In this document: positions 35,631 to 44,753 of the stretch, one piece after another
Numbering within the stretch: the first letter of the stretch is position 1
How the letters are laid out: each line of letters begins with the position of its first letter
Assembly (NCBI GenBank): GCA_947259885.1
Contig: CAMYNW010000006.1
Span: 62,001 to 126,000, forward strand
Source: an uncultured Gammaproteobacteria bacterium
GTDB taxonomy: Bacteria > Pseudomonadota > Gammaproteobacteria > Arenicellales > Poriferihabitantaceae
Length of the DNA: 64,000 nt
Direction of reading: 5' to 3'
Program-made: the position numbers and the translations under genes
The notes under the pieces: generated by a model
Seen by the model: only the letters and a program-made list of their open reading frames with translations
Told to the model about the DNA's origin: nothing
The model's database searches: none

Positions 35631-36412
35631 ATCAAAGCGCCAATAACAGCATTGATCTGAATTCAGATCTTGGAGAGTCGTACGGTCCGTGGACTATGGG
35701 TAACGACAGCGCAATGTTGGATATTGTCAGTAGCGCCAATATTGCCTGTGGTTTCCATGCTGGTGGTCCCGAAGAAATGGTGCGCACCATAAAATTGTGC
35801 CAGCAGAAGTCTGTAGCAATTGGCGCACATCCAGGATTTGATGATCTGCGTGGATTCGGGCGACGTCGTCTGCCAGTCAGCGACACAGATGATCTGCAGG
35901 CGCAGCTTATTTATCAGGTGGGTGCATTTATGGGCATTGCACGGTCAGAGGGGGCAACGGTTGCCCACATTAAACTCCACGGTGCCTTGTCTAATATGGC
36001 CTGCGAGGATGACCAGCTGGCCAATATTTGCGCAACAGCGTTTCATAGAGTCGCACCGGATATTGCCATTCTTGCGCAAGCGGTTACCCCGCTTGAGGTG
36101 GCTGCACGGGCCAGCGGCTCACCGGTTATTCGAGAAGTATTTGCAGACCGTGAATACAATGCCGACGGCACCCTGGTCGCGAGAGGTTCGCCAGGGGCCG
36201 TAATCCATGACAGCGAACGCGCTGCGGACAGGGTATTAAAGATGATTGAGGAGCAGTCGATTAAAGCCATCGACGGTCAATCATTCAAGGTCAAACCGGA
36301 ATCAATTTGCGTGCATGGCGATAATCCAGCGGCGGTAAAAATGGCAGGGCAAATCCGCCTGGCTTTAGAGAAAGCCGGTATCAGAATAGCCGCACCTGCC
36401 TTCTCAAATTAG
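35627..36412 (+). CDS. pxpA: 5-oxoprolinase subunit PxpA (LamB/YcsF family)
   Basis: The 261-residue third subunit. SIDLNSDLGESYGPW (residues about 8-22), NIACGFHAGGP (near 39-49) and GAHPGFDDLRGFGRR (near 67-81) are the diagnostic blocks of the family, which has a TIM-barrel-like fold related to polysaccharide deacetylases. It completes the complex with PxpB and PxpC. The gene converges with the Gfo/Idh/MocA gene; the 59 bases between them contain no strong terminator. Confidence 0.94.
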   Translation: MNQSANNSIDLNSDLGESYGPWTMGNDSAMLDIVSSANIACGFHAGGPEEMVRTIKLCQQKSVAIGAHPGFDDLRGFGRRRLPVSDTDDLQAQLIYQVGAFMGIARSEGATVAHIKLHGALSNMACEDDQLANICATAFHRVAPDIAILAQAVTPLEVAARASGSPVIREVFADREYNADGTLVARGSPGAVIHDSERAADRVLKMIEEQSIKAIDGQSFKVKPESICVHGDNPAAVKMAGQIRLALEKAGIRIAAPAFSN

Positions 36413-36471
36413 CGCACCGCGGCAATAAAAAATTTGCCTCTCCACATAAGGTCGACCGCTAACAGATTTGC

Positions 36472-37461
36472 TCAACGGAGGTCGACGGAATTTCCGTATT
36501 GAGCAGACTGAATGATTGCCTCCAGTATTCGAGTAGCATGCTCAATTTCATCCGGACGAACAGGAAAATGCTCGTCCTTCGTTATGTCTAAGGCGAAAGC
36601 ATCGAGAGCCGCGGTCATGGTCGCTAAAGCAGGGTATTCAAAACCGGGATAATGAATAGTCTCATGCGCCCCTTCAACTGGATTGATCATCAGGGTGTCG
36701 AGGTCACGCAGTTCGGCCCAACCTTTTGTGCCATAGAGCGTTACCTGCCAACGCATCGCAGTAGATGTCAACGTAGTAAGATGACCGCGGGCACCATTAG
36801 CAAAAACCATCGACGCTGTAGTGTTGTCATCGAAACTACAGTGGGGGGCAACACGCACGCTTCTGGCAGATAGTTCGGTTACCCGCCCCATGAGGTTGAT
36901 GAACATGTCTACCACATGGATTCCCAACGAAGTCATGCCGCCAGCAGGACTCTCTTCTAAGCTGTCACGCCAGCGGCCCTTGGCCTGGTCCATACTGGCA
37001 TTAAACACGCCATCGATATGCACTAGGTCACCGAACCAGCCAATCTGAATCATATTCCGTAGTGCAAGGGTGTTTGGCGCAAATCGACGATTGTGCCCAA
37101 TTGCGACTTTACACCCCGCGCGACTTAACTCAATTAATGCCGCTGATGCTTGATCACCGGAAAGAGTAAACGGCTTCTCGCAATAGACGTGCTTGTTTGC
37201 GTGCGCAGCGGCGATGAGCTGATCATAATGTTGTGAATGTGGCGTCGCAATTACCAACGCATCGACCGCCGATGTACCCAGCATATGATCAAGATCGTCA
37301 CCGAGCTTTAGACTATGCTCCTGACAATACTCATGTACTTTGTGTGGGCTTCGAGTCACGGCATGGGTCACTTCAAGGTGCCGGCAATCTAGACTGGCTT
37401 TATGCAATAACATCCCCCAGCGACCGAATCCAAGGATCGCGGTTTTTACTTTATCAGCCAT
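36472..37461 (-). CDS. Gfo/Idh/MocA family oxidoreductase
   Basis: A 329-residue NAD(P)-dependent oxidoreductase. The Rossmann motif GFGRWGMLLHKASLD is at residues about 11-25, the catalytic Lys is in EKPF (near 95-98), and the C-terminal alpha/beta domain has the GGMTSLGIHVVDMFINLMG segment (around 172-190) with the family His in LGIHVVD. Members oxidise sugars, inositols and related polyols. The gene is divergent from the DddP-like gene (149 bases between starts). Substrate unknown. Confidence 0.88.
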   Translation of the reverse strand: MADKVKTAILGFGRWGMLLHKASLDCRHLEVTHAVTRSPHKVHEYCQEHSLKLGDDLDHMLGTSAVDALVIATPHSQHYDQLIAAAHANKHVYCEKPFTLSGDQASAALIELSRAGCKVAIGHNRRFAPNTLALRNMIQIGWFGDLVHIDGVFNASMDQAKGRWRDSLEESPAGGMTSLGIHVVDMFINLMGRVTELSARSVRVAPHCSFDDNTTASMVFANGARGHLTTLTSTAMRWQVTLYGTKGWAELRDLDTLMINPVEGAHETIHYPGFEYPALATMTAALDAFALDITKDEHFPVRPDEIEHATRILEAIIQSAQYGNSVDLR

Positions 37462-37610
37462 GTTCTGTTGCGCTATCGATTGTGAGATTGGAAACGTTAT
37501 ACAACAGATATCTCTGACTGAGCCAGAAACTTGTCAATTTGCTTAAACAATATAGCCAGGATCACAACGGTCGGGTAATAATTGCTGTTTAAAGTACAGA
37601 GCTTCCGGAA

Positions 37611-38819
37611 TTGGTTTCTATTCAGCTTTTCAACCAGCAGCGCCTCGATTCTCCGCAAATTGATCTGAGCGCGCTGCGTCAATATCGACTCCAGCGACTG
37701 CGCCAGGAGTTGATCGCACGGGATATTCCAGCCTGCATTCTGCTTAGTCCAATCAGTTTGAGATATGCGGTTGATTTCCGAGAATATCCGTTGTTTCAGT
37801 CACACATCCCAATGTTCTATTTGTTTATTGCAGCCCAGGGCCCGGTGGTAATGCATGGGTCGTCGCATCAAACCTGTGAACTTGTGAATGAGTATCGACC
37901 CAGTGTCGGGTTCAATCCGTTCGACAGTGGTCTTGAATTGAACACAGCCGCTTCAAGATTTGCACAGGATGTCAGAATTTTTCTTCAAGATTTGGGCGTG
38001 CATGACAGATCACCTCAAATCGCTGTCGAATCGATGCCGGCAGATGTTTTTGGCGCACTCAAATCCCAGGGTATGAAACTTATCAACGCAGAAGCCCTTG
38101 TGGAAAGCGCCAAGTCGATTAAATCTGAACAAGAAATCGCCTGCATGAAACATTCAATAGCAGTTGCGGAATTCGGAATTCATCACATGCGACAGGCAAT
38201 GGTCCCCGGGGTCACCGAAAATCAGCTTTGGTCAATTCTGCATCAGGTCAATATCGCACACGACGGTGACTGGATGGAAGGACGCATGATGGCATCAGGA
38301 CCGCGTACCAATCCATGGCTGCAGGAAGCCTCTGACCGTGTTATTCAGGATGGAGAGCTGGTTGCTTTCGACACAGATATGTTGGGTCCTTTTGGTTATT
38401 GTGCTGACATCTCTCGCACCTGGCTTTGTGGAGACAAGAAACCTACCGCCGCCCAGCGCGAGGTTTATCGCCATGCATACGAGGAAGTGCAGCACAACAC
38501 TGCGCAAATACAGCCGGGCATGCGTTTTTCAGAACTGATCAGACGTATATATCCCAGAGGCGAGGAATTCATCGCTCACCGCTATCCTTGCGCCTTCCAT
38601 GGCGTAGGCATGTCTGATGAATACCCGAAGCTGTATTATCCAGAAGATGCTGAACGACAGTATGAAGGCGTAATAGAGTCGAATATGGTTCTTTGCGTCG
38701 AGAGTTTTACTGGATCAGTGCACGGTGGAGAAGGCGTAAAACTTGAGCAAATGGTGAGGGTTACGGAAACTGGAACTGAAGTTTTATCCAGTTATCCATA
38801 TGAATGTCAGCTGATCTAG
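37611..38819 (+). CDS. M24-family DMSP lyase DddP-like protein
   Basis: A 402-residue creatinase/prolidase-fold protein. All six metal ligands are present: Asp254 and Asp256 (AFDTD), Asp266 (ADISRTW), His330 (FHGVGM), Glu364 (CVESF) and Glu379 (KLEQM); the Asp proposed as the catalytic base in DddP corresponds to Asp336 (GVGMSDEYP). The run ASGPRTNPW followed by LQE at residues 228-239 matches DddP closely from memory. DddP cleaves dimethylsulfoniopropionate to DMS and acrylate in marine bacteria. M24 paralogues with other substrates share much of this, so it is DddP-like and not proven. Start is TTG at 37611. Confidence 0.7.
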   Translation: MVSIQLFNQQRLDSPQIDLSALRQYRLQRLRQELIARDIPACILLSPISLRYAVDFREYPLFQSHIPMFYLFIAAQGPVVMHGSSHQTCELVNEYRPSVGFNPFDSGLELNTAASRFAQDVRIFLQDLGVHDRSPQIAVESMPADVFGALKSQGMKLINAEALVESAKSIKSEQEIACMKHSIAVAEFGIHHMRQAMVPGVTENQLWSILHQVNIAHDGDWMEGRMMASGPRTNPWLQEASDRVIQDGELVAFDTDMLGPFGYCADISRTWLCGDKKPTAAQREVYRHAYEEVQHNTAQIQPGMRFSELIRRIYPRGEEFIAHRYPCAFHGVGMSDEYPKLYYPEDAERQYEGVIESNMVLCVESFTGSVHGGEGVKLEQMVRVTETGTEVLSSYPYECQLI

Positions 38820-38826
38820 TTTGCCG

Positions 38827-39231
38827 TTAATCGTCCGCCCACTGATCATATAAGGCGCGCAATATATCCTGTCGGCTGATCTGCCCGACCATGCGTCCGT
38901 TGGACATGACCGGAAACCGCCGGTAGCGAGACTGCACAAACTTATCCGCGGCCTGAATGATGTCAGTACCCGATTCAATAGTTTCAACATCCCGGCTCAT
39001 ATATTCATCTACTCGACCACCCCAGTCCTGGTGATAACTTGCGGTGTACACAACTTTCAAACAATCTTTTTTGGATAACATTCCAACAAGCTTCTCAGAT
39101 TGATCAACTACCGGCGCACCGGACAGTCCTCTAGACATCAGCGTATGTGCTGCCGCACGGACGTTATCAGAGGGCATAAAGGTATAAAGCGTGGTCGCCA
39201 TATAATCATCTACTATAGGAACTCTGGTCAT
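38827..39231 (-). CDS. Two-CBS-domain protein
   Basis: A 134-residue protein made of a CBS pair: CBS1 about 1-60 (VDDYMATTLYTFMPSDNVRAA, GAPVVDQSEKLVGMLSKKD) and CBS2 about 72-130 (VDEYMSRDVETIESG, RFPVMSNGRMVGQISRQDIL). Such modules bind adenosyl ligands and regulate partner proteins. It starts two bases after nqrM stops, with GGAGAT just before the ATG, so it is the last gene of the nqr transcript and may report energy charge to that system (inference). Confidence 0.85.
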   Translation of the reverse strand: MTRVPIVDDYMATTLYTFMPSDNVRAAAHTLMSRGLSGAPVVDQSEKLVGMLSKKDCLKVVYTASYHQDWGGRVDEYMSRDVETIESGTDIIQAADKFVQSRYRRFPVMSNGRMVGQISRQDILRALYDQWADD

Positions 39232-39233
39232 TT

Positions 39234-39368
39234 CTATCTCCGCTCACACAAACATTTAGCACATCCACCACAACTTCCGGAAACCGGCGGGCGTCGAAAC
39301 AACACGCCGATTCCAAGCCCGGCAACCGCCACTAAAAATACACAGATTGTTAAACTTAGAATTATCAT
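39234..39368 (-). CDS. nqrM: Na+-NQR maturation protein NqrM
   Basis: A tiny gene of 44 codons, too short for many gene callers. The product has one membrane helix (residues about 3-23) followed by a Cys-rich cytoplasmic tail SGSCGGCAKCLCERR (Cys33, 36, 39 and 41). NqrM is a small (about 60-residue) membrane protein with SGSCGG next to the helix that delivers iron for the Fe centre formed by NqrD and NqrE. The position between apbE and the CBS gene of the nqr operon is the usual one. The tail is shorter than usual and the Cys pattern is CxxCxxCxC, unlike the more spread Cys of other NqrM proteins. Confidence 0.85.
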   Translation of the reverse strand: MIILSLTICVFLVAVAGLGIGVLFRRPPVSGSCGGCAKCLCERR

Positions 39369-39380
39369 GCACGCATTACC

Positions 39381-40397
39381 TCAGGTCATCGTCGCAACAG
39401 ATTTAAAGCGAGGCGTTTGAAGCATTTTATATTCTGCAGCTTCTCTTTTAAGGAATACTGCTTTCATATCATGCTGAAGGGCAAACCTAAAGCCTTCATC
39501 GGGACCCATTACCATCAGTGCCGTAGCCCAGGCATCCGCGTCGATAGCAGAATCGGCGACGACACTCACCAACGCCAGCCGATCAGAGATAGGTTTGCCT
39601 GTCTTTGGATTCATTAAGTGAGAAATTCTGCGCCCATGATCGAGTGCAAAATGAACGTAATCGCCTGAAGTCGCTACCGCCTGTTGATCAACGCTTACTG
39701 CAGTAAGAATTCCGCCATCAGGATGTTCGATTCCAATCTGCCACCGGTCACCGCGTGGTCCCGAGCCACGAGCGTATAACTCACCACCAATTCCAACCAT
39801 GAAATTTGGTATACCCCAACGCTCGAGCACCTGCGCCAGTTGATCGACGGCATCTCCTTTGGCGATGGCGTTCAAATTCAAAGCAGACTCTGCATGATTT
39901 TTACGAATTGCCTCATGATCAATGTCGAACGCTGAAGCACCGACGCTGTTCATAACCTCCAGCGGAATCTGTCGTTGCAAGGGAGGCGCAATCCTCATTT
40001 GACTGCCGAAACCCCAGTAGTCTACCAACGGTCCGGAAGCAGGATTATAAGCACCACCGCTCAACCGCATAGTCTTTAAACCGTGCTTGACCACACGCAA
40101 CGTACTTGGTGACAGCACATGCCACACGCCGGGATCGGAACCATTGATCAACGATAGCTCGCTATCTGAGCGATATAACGACATGAGTGATTCGGTGTTT
40201 TCAAGCACGGATTCAATCTCTTTTTTTAGCGATGACAGACTGATCCGCTTTGGAATTTGTTCCAGCTGCACACTGTAGCGCGTCCCCATTGTGCGGCCAG
40301 ACAGCAGCGGTACTTGTTTCGCTCGACACGCCGTCAACACGGGCGACAGCGTGAGCGCTCCGGCAAACTTCAAAATTTTTCGTCTCGACATTACCAT
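39381..40397 (-). CDS. apbE: FAD:protein FMN transferase ApbE
   Basis: A 338-residue lipoprotein (Arg-Arg-Lys then a hydrophobic segment and the lipobox LTAC, Cys24) that covalently attaches FMN to Thr residues of NqrB and NqrC on the outer face of the inner membrane. Diagnostic segments are GRTMGTRYSV, the central LNAIAKGDAVDQLAQVLE and the C-terminal GPDEGFRF. It follows nqrF by nine bases and precedes nqrM, the standard order of the operon. The twin Arg at residues 5-6 leaves Tat export possible. Confidence 0.92.
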   Translation of the reverse strand: MVMSRRKILKFAGALTLSPVLTACRAKQVPLLSGRTMGTRYSVQLEQIPKRISLSSLKKEIESVLENTESLMSLYRSDSELSLINGSDPGVWHVLSPSTLRVVKHGLKTMRLSGGAYNPASGPLVDYWGFGSQMRIAPPLQRQIPLEVMNSVGASAFDIDHEAIRKNHAESALNLNAIAKGDAVDQLAQVLERWGIPNFMVGIGGELYARGSGPRGDRWQIGIEHPDGGILTAVSVDQQAVATSGDYVHFALDHGRRISHLMNPKTGKPISDRLALVSVVADSAIDADAWATALMVMGPDEGFRFALQHDMKAVFLKREAAEYKMLQTPRFKSVATMT

Positions 40398-40406
40398 CGT
40401 TATTGC

Positions 40407-41630
40407 CTAGCCTCCTCCAAAGTCATCATAGTGAATGCTTTCAAGATCAACACCAAGATCATCGAGCATCGACAGCACCGCTTTCACCATAAGCGGCGGT
40501 CCACACAGGTAGTACTCACAGTCTTCCGGAGCATTGTGGCTTGAGAGATAGCCCTCATAAATAGCGGTGTGAACGAATCCGGTCGGACCATCCCAATTGT
40601 CCTTCGGCTGCGGGTCAGACAGCACCACATGCCAGCCAAAATTATCGTGCTGTTTTTCAAGCTGCTCGAATTCTTCATGATAATACAGCTCTCTCTTGGA
40701 GCGAGCCCCATACCAATAACTGATCTTTCGGTCGCTCTTACGAGTGAGTAATAAGTCAAGAATTTGCGAATAGAGCGGCGCCATTCCCACACCTCCACCA
40801 ATGAAAATCACTTCCCTTTTTGAATCCTCGACCATGAAATACCCATACGGACCGCTTGCTTCTACCTGGTCTCCAGGTTGAAGGGAAAATAGCCAACTGG
40901 AAACCACGCCTGGCGGAATATTCCATTTGCCAGGGGGCGGAACGGCAACTCTAATGTTCAAACGTATTACGTCATTTTCGCCAGGACGGTTGGCCATGGA
41001 ATAAGCTCGGGTAACTGGCTTAGTTGTCCCCGCCTTGAGTGAATGCAGACCTGATTTACTCCACACATCCTGATATTCTGATTCCACCTTCAGATCGGCA
41101 AAATTAAATTTATATGGCGGACAAGTCACTTCTACGAATCCACCTGAATCGAAATCTATCAATTCTCCTTGCGGAAGCCGCAGCACAATTTCGCTGATCA
41201 GAGTAGAGACATGGCGCACACTCTCGACCGTACAATTCCAGACATTAATGCCGAAGTAGTTCTCATCGACTTTAACTGTCATCGGACCCAATACGGGTAC
41301 CTGGCAAGCGAGTCTGGCACCAGCGTTCGTTTCAGCCCTGGGCAGTAATGCGATCTCCTGAGGAGTCGGTTCACCACCACCCTCGCTGACCCAAGCCTTG
41401 CACAAACCACAGGTCCCTGCACCACCGCATGCAGAGGGCAGGTGTATACCTTCCTGGTTTAGTACATCGAGCAGACGCTGTCCCACCGACGCGGTGCAGG
41501 TCAGACGCTGATTAATCCTGAGTTCGCATTGGCCTGAAGGCACCAGAAATCGCCTTGCTCCGAGTACAAATGTAGCCAGCAACAAGACGATCGAGGTAAA
41601 TGACAAAACACCCAGAATGATTTCCGTCAT
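40407..41630 (-). CDS. nqrF: Na+-NQR subunit F (NADH-oxidising, 2Fe-2S and FAD)
   Basis: The 407-residue entry subunit of the sodium pump. An N-terminal anchor helix is followed by a ferredoxin domain with the 2Fe-2S ligands CGGAGTCGLC (residues about 69-78) and a further Cys near 111, then an FAD domain with RAYSMANRP and GVGMAPL, and an NADH domain ending with DDLGVDLESIHYDDFGG. It takes electrons from NADH and passes them through the iron-sulfur centre to the FMN of NqrC. Confidence 0.95.
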   Translation of the reverse strand: MTEIILGVLSFTSIVLLLATFVLGARRFLVPSGQCELRINQRLTCTASVGQRLLDVLNQEGIHLPSACGGAGTCGLCKAWVSEGGGEPTPQEIALLPRAETNAGARLACQVPVLGPMTVKVDENYFGINVWNCTVESVRHVSTLISEIVLRLPQGELIDFDSGGFVEVTCPPYKFNFADLKVESEYQDVWSKSGLHSLKAGTTKPVTRAYSMANRPGENDVIRLNIRVAVPPPGKWNIPPGVVSSWLFSLQPGDQVEASGPYGYFMVEDSKREVIFIGGGVGMAPLYSQILDLLLTRKSDRKISYWYGARSKRELYYHEEFEQLEKQHDNFGWHVVLSDPQPKDNWDGPTGFVHTAIYEGYLSSHNAPEDCEYYLCGPPLMVKAVLSMLDDLGVDLESIHYDDFGGG

Positions 41631-41633
41631 AAC

Positions 41634-42239
41634 CTATCCCAACCCCGCAAATCCCATGAAACCTAACGACATTAAGCCTGCCACCACAAACGTCATACCC
41701 AGTCCTTGTAGACCCTCTGGAATATCGGCATACCTGATTCTCTCGCGAATCGCAGCCAGCATTACTATTGCAAGGGCCCAACCGATGCCTGAGCCAAATC
41801 CATACACTACACTTTCCATCAGACCATAAGAGCGTTCAACCATAAACAAACTGCCTCCTAGAATGGCGCAATTCACCGTGATCAATGGTAGAAAAATACC
41901 GAGCGCCCGGTGCAGTTTGGGAATATGAAATTCAAGTGTCATTTCCAGCACTTGCACCATTGCCGCAATCACACCAATAAATGCAATCAGGCTTAGGAAA
42001 GATAGATCAACGTCTCCAAGACCGGCCCAGGAAAGAGCACCAGGCGCAAGCAGATATTGATAGATAAGGTTATTTACCGGCACTGTGACCGTCTGCACAA
42101 CTATCATGGCAACCCCTACACCGAAGGCAGTTTCCACCCGCTTCGAAACCGCAAGAAATGTACACATGCCAAGAAAGAACGAGAGCGCCAGGTTCTCCAC
42201 AAACATTGAACGGATAAAAAGATCGAGCAATCCGGTCAT
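41634..42239 (-). CDS. nqrE: Na+-NQR subunit E
   Basis: A 201-residue membrane subunit of six helices, homologous to NqrD. It contains the Cys that, with NqrD Cys residues, holds the Fe centre ([11 protein letters not shown], residues about 18-28, and the later [10 protein letters not shown] near 113-122). It overlaps nqrD by four bases and is followed by nqrF three bases later. It forms part of the sodium-conducting membrane domain. Confidence 0.93.
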   Translation of the reverse strand: MTGLLDLFIRSMFVENLALSFFLGMCTFLAVSKRVETAFGVGVAMIVVQTVTVPVNNLIYQYLLAPGALSWAGLGDVDLSFLSLIAFIGVIAAMVQVLEMTLEFHIPKLHRALGIFLPLITVNCAILGGSLFMVERSYGLMESVVYGFGSGIGWALAIVMLAAIRERIRYADIPEGLQGLGMTFVVAGLMSLGFMGFAGLG

Positions 42240-42898
42240 TTTTGCTCTCCCCGGGTTTGCAGTCGCACCTGAAATTCAGGTTTCTCAATTTGCTCTGGTC
42301 GTTTTCGCCGAATGAACCAAATAATACACGCGATAATGAAAAACGCACTGGGCGGCAGAAGCATAAGGTGCAGCGGTTCAAATCCACCCCCTTTGGAGAC
42401 TGGAAGCAGGATCTGCATCCCGAACAAACTGCCATGTCCCAGCAATTCGCGTATCGCCCCCACGACCATCAAGACCAGGCCGTACCCAAGCCCATTACCT
42501 ATGCCATCTAGCATGCTGTCAAGTGGTCCATTTCGCATGGCAAATCCCTCTGCACGACCAAGCACAATACAGTTGGTAACGATCAGGCCAACAAATACCG
42601 AGAGTCGCTTTCCGATTTCAAAGAAAAATGCCTTGAGCACGAGATCGACGATGATGACCAACGATGCAATGATTGTGATTTGCACGATGATACGAATCGA
42701 GCGTGGGAGATGTTTACGTAGCAGACTCACAGAAACGCCAGACATGCCAAGTACGCAGGTCACTGCAATCGTCATTACCAACGCCGTATCAAGCGAAGTA
42801 GTAACCGCCAGGGCGGAGCAAATACCCAGAATCTGCAGAGTCAAGGGATTATCCCCTATTAAGGGAACCACTAATGTTTGCCATCGCTTGCCGGCCAT
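42236..42898 (-). CDS. nqrD: Na+-NQR subunit D
   Basis: A 220-residue membrane subunit homologous to Nqr[20 protein letters not shown] near residues 24-42 and [18 protein letters not shown] near 106-123 hold the Cys ligands of the Fe centre. It lies four bases after nqrC stops. Together with NqrB and NqrE it forms the sodium path. An open frame of 237 codons on the opposite strand here is a shadow of this gene and nqrC. Confidence 0.93.
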   Translation of the reverse strand: MAGKRWQTLVVPLIGDNPLTLQILGICSALAVTTSLDTALVMTIAVTCVLGMSGVSVSLLRKHLPRSIRIIVQITIIASLVIIVDLVLKAFFFEIGKRLSVFVGLIVTNCIVLGRAEGFAMRNGPLDSMLDGIGNGLGYGLVLMVVGAIRELLGHGSLFGMQILLPVSKGGGFEPLHLMLLPPSAFFIIACIIWFIRRKRPEQIEKPEFQVRLQTRGEQK

Positions 42899-42901
42899 GT
42901 T

Positions 42902-43672
42902 CTATGCCTCCCCTCGTCTGATCCGCTCAAGAAACAGACCGAATCCGAATTCACCCAGCCAGAACTTCACTAGACCATCAACTCCCATGCTGGTTCTGGT
43001 GGCGCCGGATATGCCATCGATCTGAAATTCACGGTCTTCACCAGAACGCTTTCCCACCCCGATGGCGATTCTGCCAGTTTCGTCAAATATTTCTTTGTTT
43101 GTCCACAGAGACTCCCATTCTGGGTCCTGTATTCGACTCCCTAGTCCTGGAGTCTCCCCATGCTCATAGAACCTGAGCGCTACAACCTGATTGGCATTCC
43201 CAGCAAGCGCCAGGTATCCATAAAGCGCTGACTGATAGCCAACGCCCCAAACCGGTAACATCACGACCTCTATGGTCTGATCCGGATTACGTACCACATA
43301 AACTACCGCATGGTTTGCGCGGCGTTTTATTCCAGCCAGGTCGAGATCTGCTGGAACCGCTGTACTTTGGTTAGGGTCATTCGCTGCCTTGCGCTGGTTA
43401 TACGTCGCCGCATCGATCACGTCGCTATAACCCCCTGTATCCAGATTCACCACCCTTGCTTCGACATCATTTATTGAGATTGGCCCGGTCTCCTCATCCA
43501 GTGCATCGAGGATAGCGCCCAGCCGGCTGAATCGTTCCGCTTCGAGATTAGCAACATAGTAAGGTCTCAGGCCTACCGCGGCGATAGACACCAATAGTGC
43601 GCATACCAGCGCAACACCAAGGGCAATACGAAGCGCTCGAAACGGATTTTCTGACAGTGCGTTATCCGCCAT
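42902..43672 (-). CDS. nqrC: Na+-NQR subunit C
   Basis: A 256-residue subunit with one N-terminal membrane helix (about 13-37) and a periplasmic FMN-binding domain. Thr225 in DGISGATRTS is the covalent FMN attachment site (the SGAT motif used by ApbE), at the same residue number as in the Vibrio enzyme. It overlaps the nqrB end by 11 bases. It relays electrons from NqrF toward NqrB. Confidence 0.93.
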   Translation of the reverse strand: MADNALSENPFRALRIALGVALVCALLVSIAAVGLRPYYVANLEAERFSRLGAILDALDEETGPISINDVEARVVNLDTGGYSDVIDAATYNQRKAANDPNQSTAVPADLDLAGIKRRANHAVVYVVRNPDQTIEVVMLPVWGVGYQSALYGYLALAGNANQVVALRFYEHGETPGLGSRIQDPEWESLWTNKEIFDETGRIAIGVGKRSGEDREFQIDGISGATRTSMGVDGLVKFWLGEFGFGLFLERIRRGEA

Positions 43673-44753
43673 GACGCAATGCCCTTTGTCTGATGTTGAA
43701 CCAGATCACTATGTGATCGATTAACGGTGACAACATTGATACCAGCAGCAGTACTGGAATCACACCGTCGGGATGCGACGGGTTGACCACTCTGAGAAGT
43801 ACGATAAGTCCGCCCGCAATGATTCCCTGAGTCCACCGCCCGGAATTGGTGACGCAAGAGCTGGATGGATCGGTAGCAAGAAATATAACCCCAAACGCAA
43901 AGCTACCAAGCACCAGATGCCAGTACCACGGAAGATCCATGATCCCGCCAGTAACGGTATTGAACACAATGGAAGCCATCACCAGTCCGATAATATGACC
44001 GACTACTAAGCGCAATGAGGCGACTCTCGCGAAAACCAGAATCGCACCTCCGAGGATTGCCGCCGCAACCGACGTAGTCCCCATCAGGCCCGGGGTAATA
44101 CCAACAAATGCGTCCCACCATTCAATTCCTGACCAGGTTAATCCGCTGAGCCCTTCCTGGTGATACGTCATCAAGCTGGTTGTTCCAGAGTAACCGGCTA
44201 TATTGTTCCATATTGGATGGTCGGTTAGCGCCGCGGGAAATGAGATCTGCACCACAGCCACTCCAACCAGCACCGGGCTTAAAAACGATCTACCTTCACC
44301 GCCAAAAATTCCACGCGCGAATACCATGCCAAACGACATTCCGAAAACCACGTGAAACAGCGAAACCGAAGGATGCATAAAAAATGTAAACAGAACCGCC
44401 AAATAGATAAAGCCTGAGTCAAACTGACGTCCTCGGCCTGCGGCAAATACACGCTCCCAGATGCCCGCTGTCAGCAGCGCTGCCATCAAAACAGGGAAAA
44501 CGTGCACTAGTCCTGCCGCCAGCGCCGTAAAAATGTCAGGTTCAAGGCCTTCCCCAACAAAATTTTCAATCATGCGGCTACGCCAGTCACCAGTCCCTGT
44601 GGTGTTATTCAGTGCGCGGGAAACCAGGTATTGATAACCGGTATTGAGCACCGCAACAATAAAAACCGGCACAATCGCAAGCAGACGCAGGCGCTGAATA
44701 CGATCAATATGATTAAGTTTAAACAAGATTCCGTTAGTGCTATACATCCTCAC
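43662..44753 (-). CDS. nqrB: Na+-NQR subunit B
   Basis: The 363-residue main membrane subunit. The covalent FMN site is Thr192 in GYSGTTSL (SGTT in place of the common SGAT); the helices carry GVGVAVVQISFPAAL and the GSFAFGVIFLATDPSSS loop typical of the family. At 363 residues it is shorter than Vibrio NqrB (about 415) because the amphipathic N-terminal region is reduced. The GTG at 44753 overlaps the nqrA stop; an ATG lies six bases further in (44747). It provides the sodium path and the riboflavin site. Confidence 0.9.
   Translation of the reverse strand: MRMYSTNGILFKLNHIDRIQRLRLLAIVPVFIVAVLNTGYQYLVSRALNNTTGTGDWRSRMIENFVGEGLEPDIFTALAAGLVHVFPVLMAALLTAGIWERVFAAGRGRQFDSGFIYLAVLFTFFMHPSVSLFHVVFGMSFGMVFARGIFGGEGRSFLSPVLVGVAVVQISFPAALTDHPIWNNIAGYSGTTSLMTYHQEGLSGLTWSGIEWWDAFVGITPGLMGTTSVAAAILGGAILVFARVASLRLVVGHIIGLVMASIVFNTVTGGIMDLPWYWHLVLGSFAFGVIFLATDPSSSCVTNSGRWTQGIIAGGLIVLLRVVNPSHPDGVIPVLLLVSMLSPLIDHIVIWFNIRQRALRHGG

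Noticed and set aside
42312..43025. A long open frame (237 codons) on the plus strand
   Set aside because: It is antisense to nqrC and nqrD, which are firmly identified; its product is Pro/Ser/Arg-rich and low in family resemblance, as expected for a shadow.
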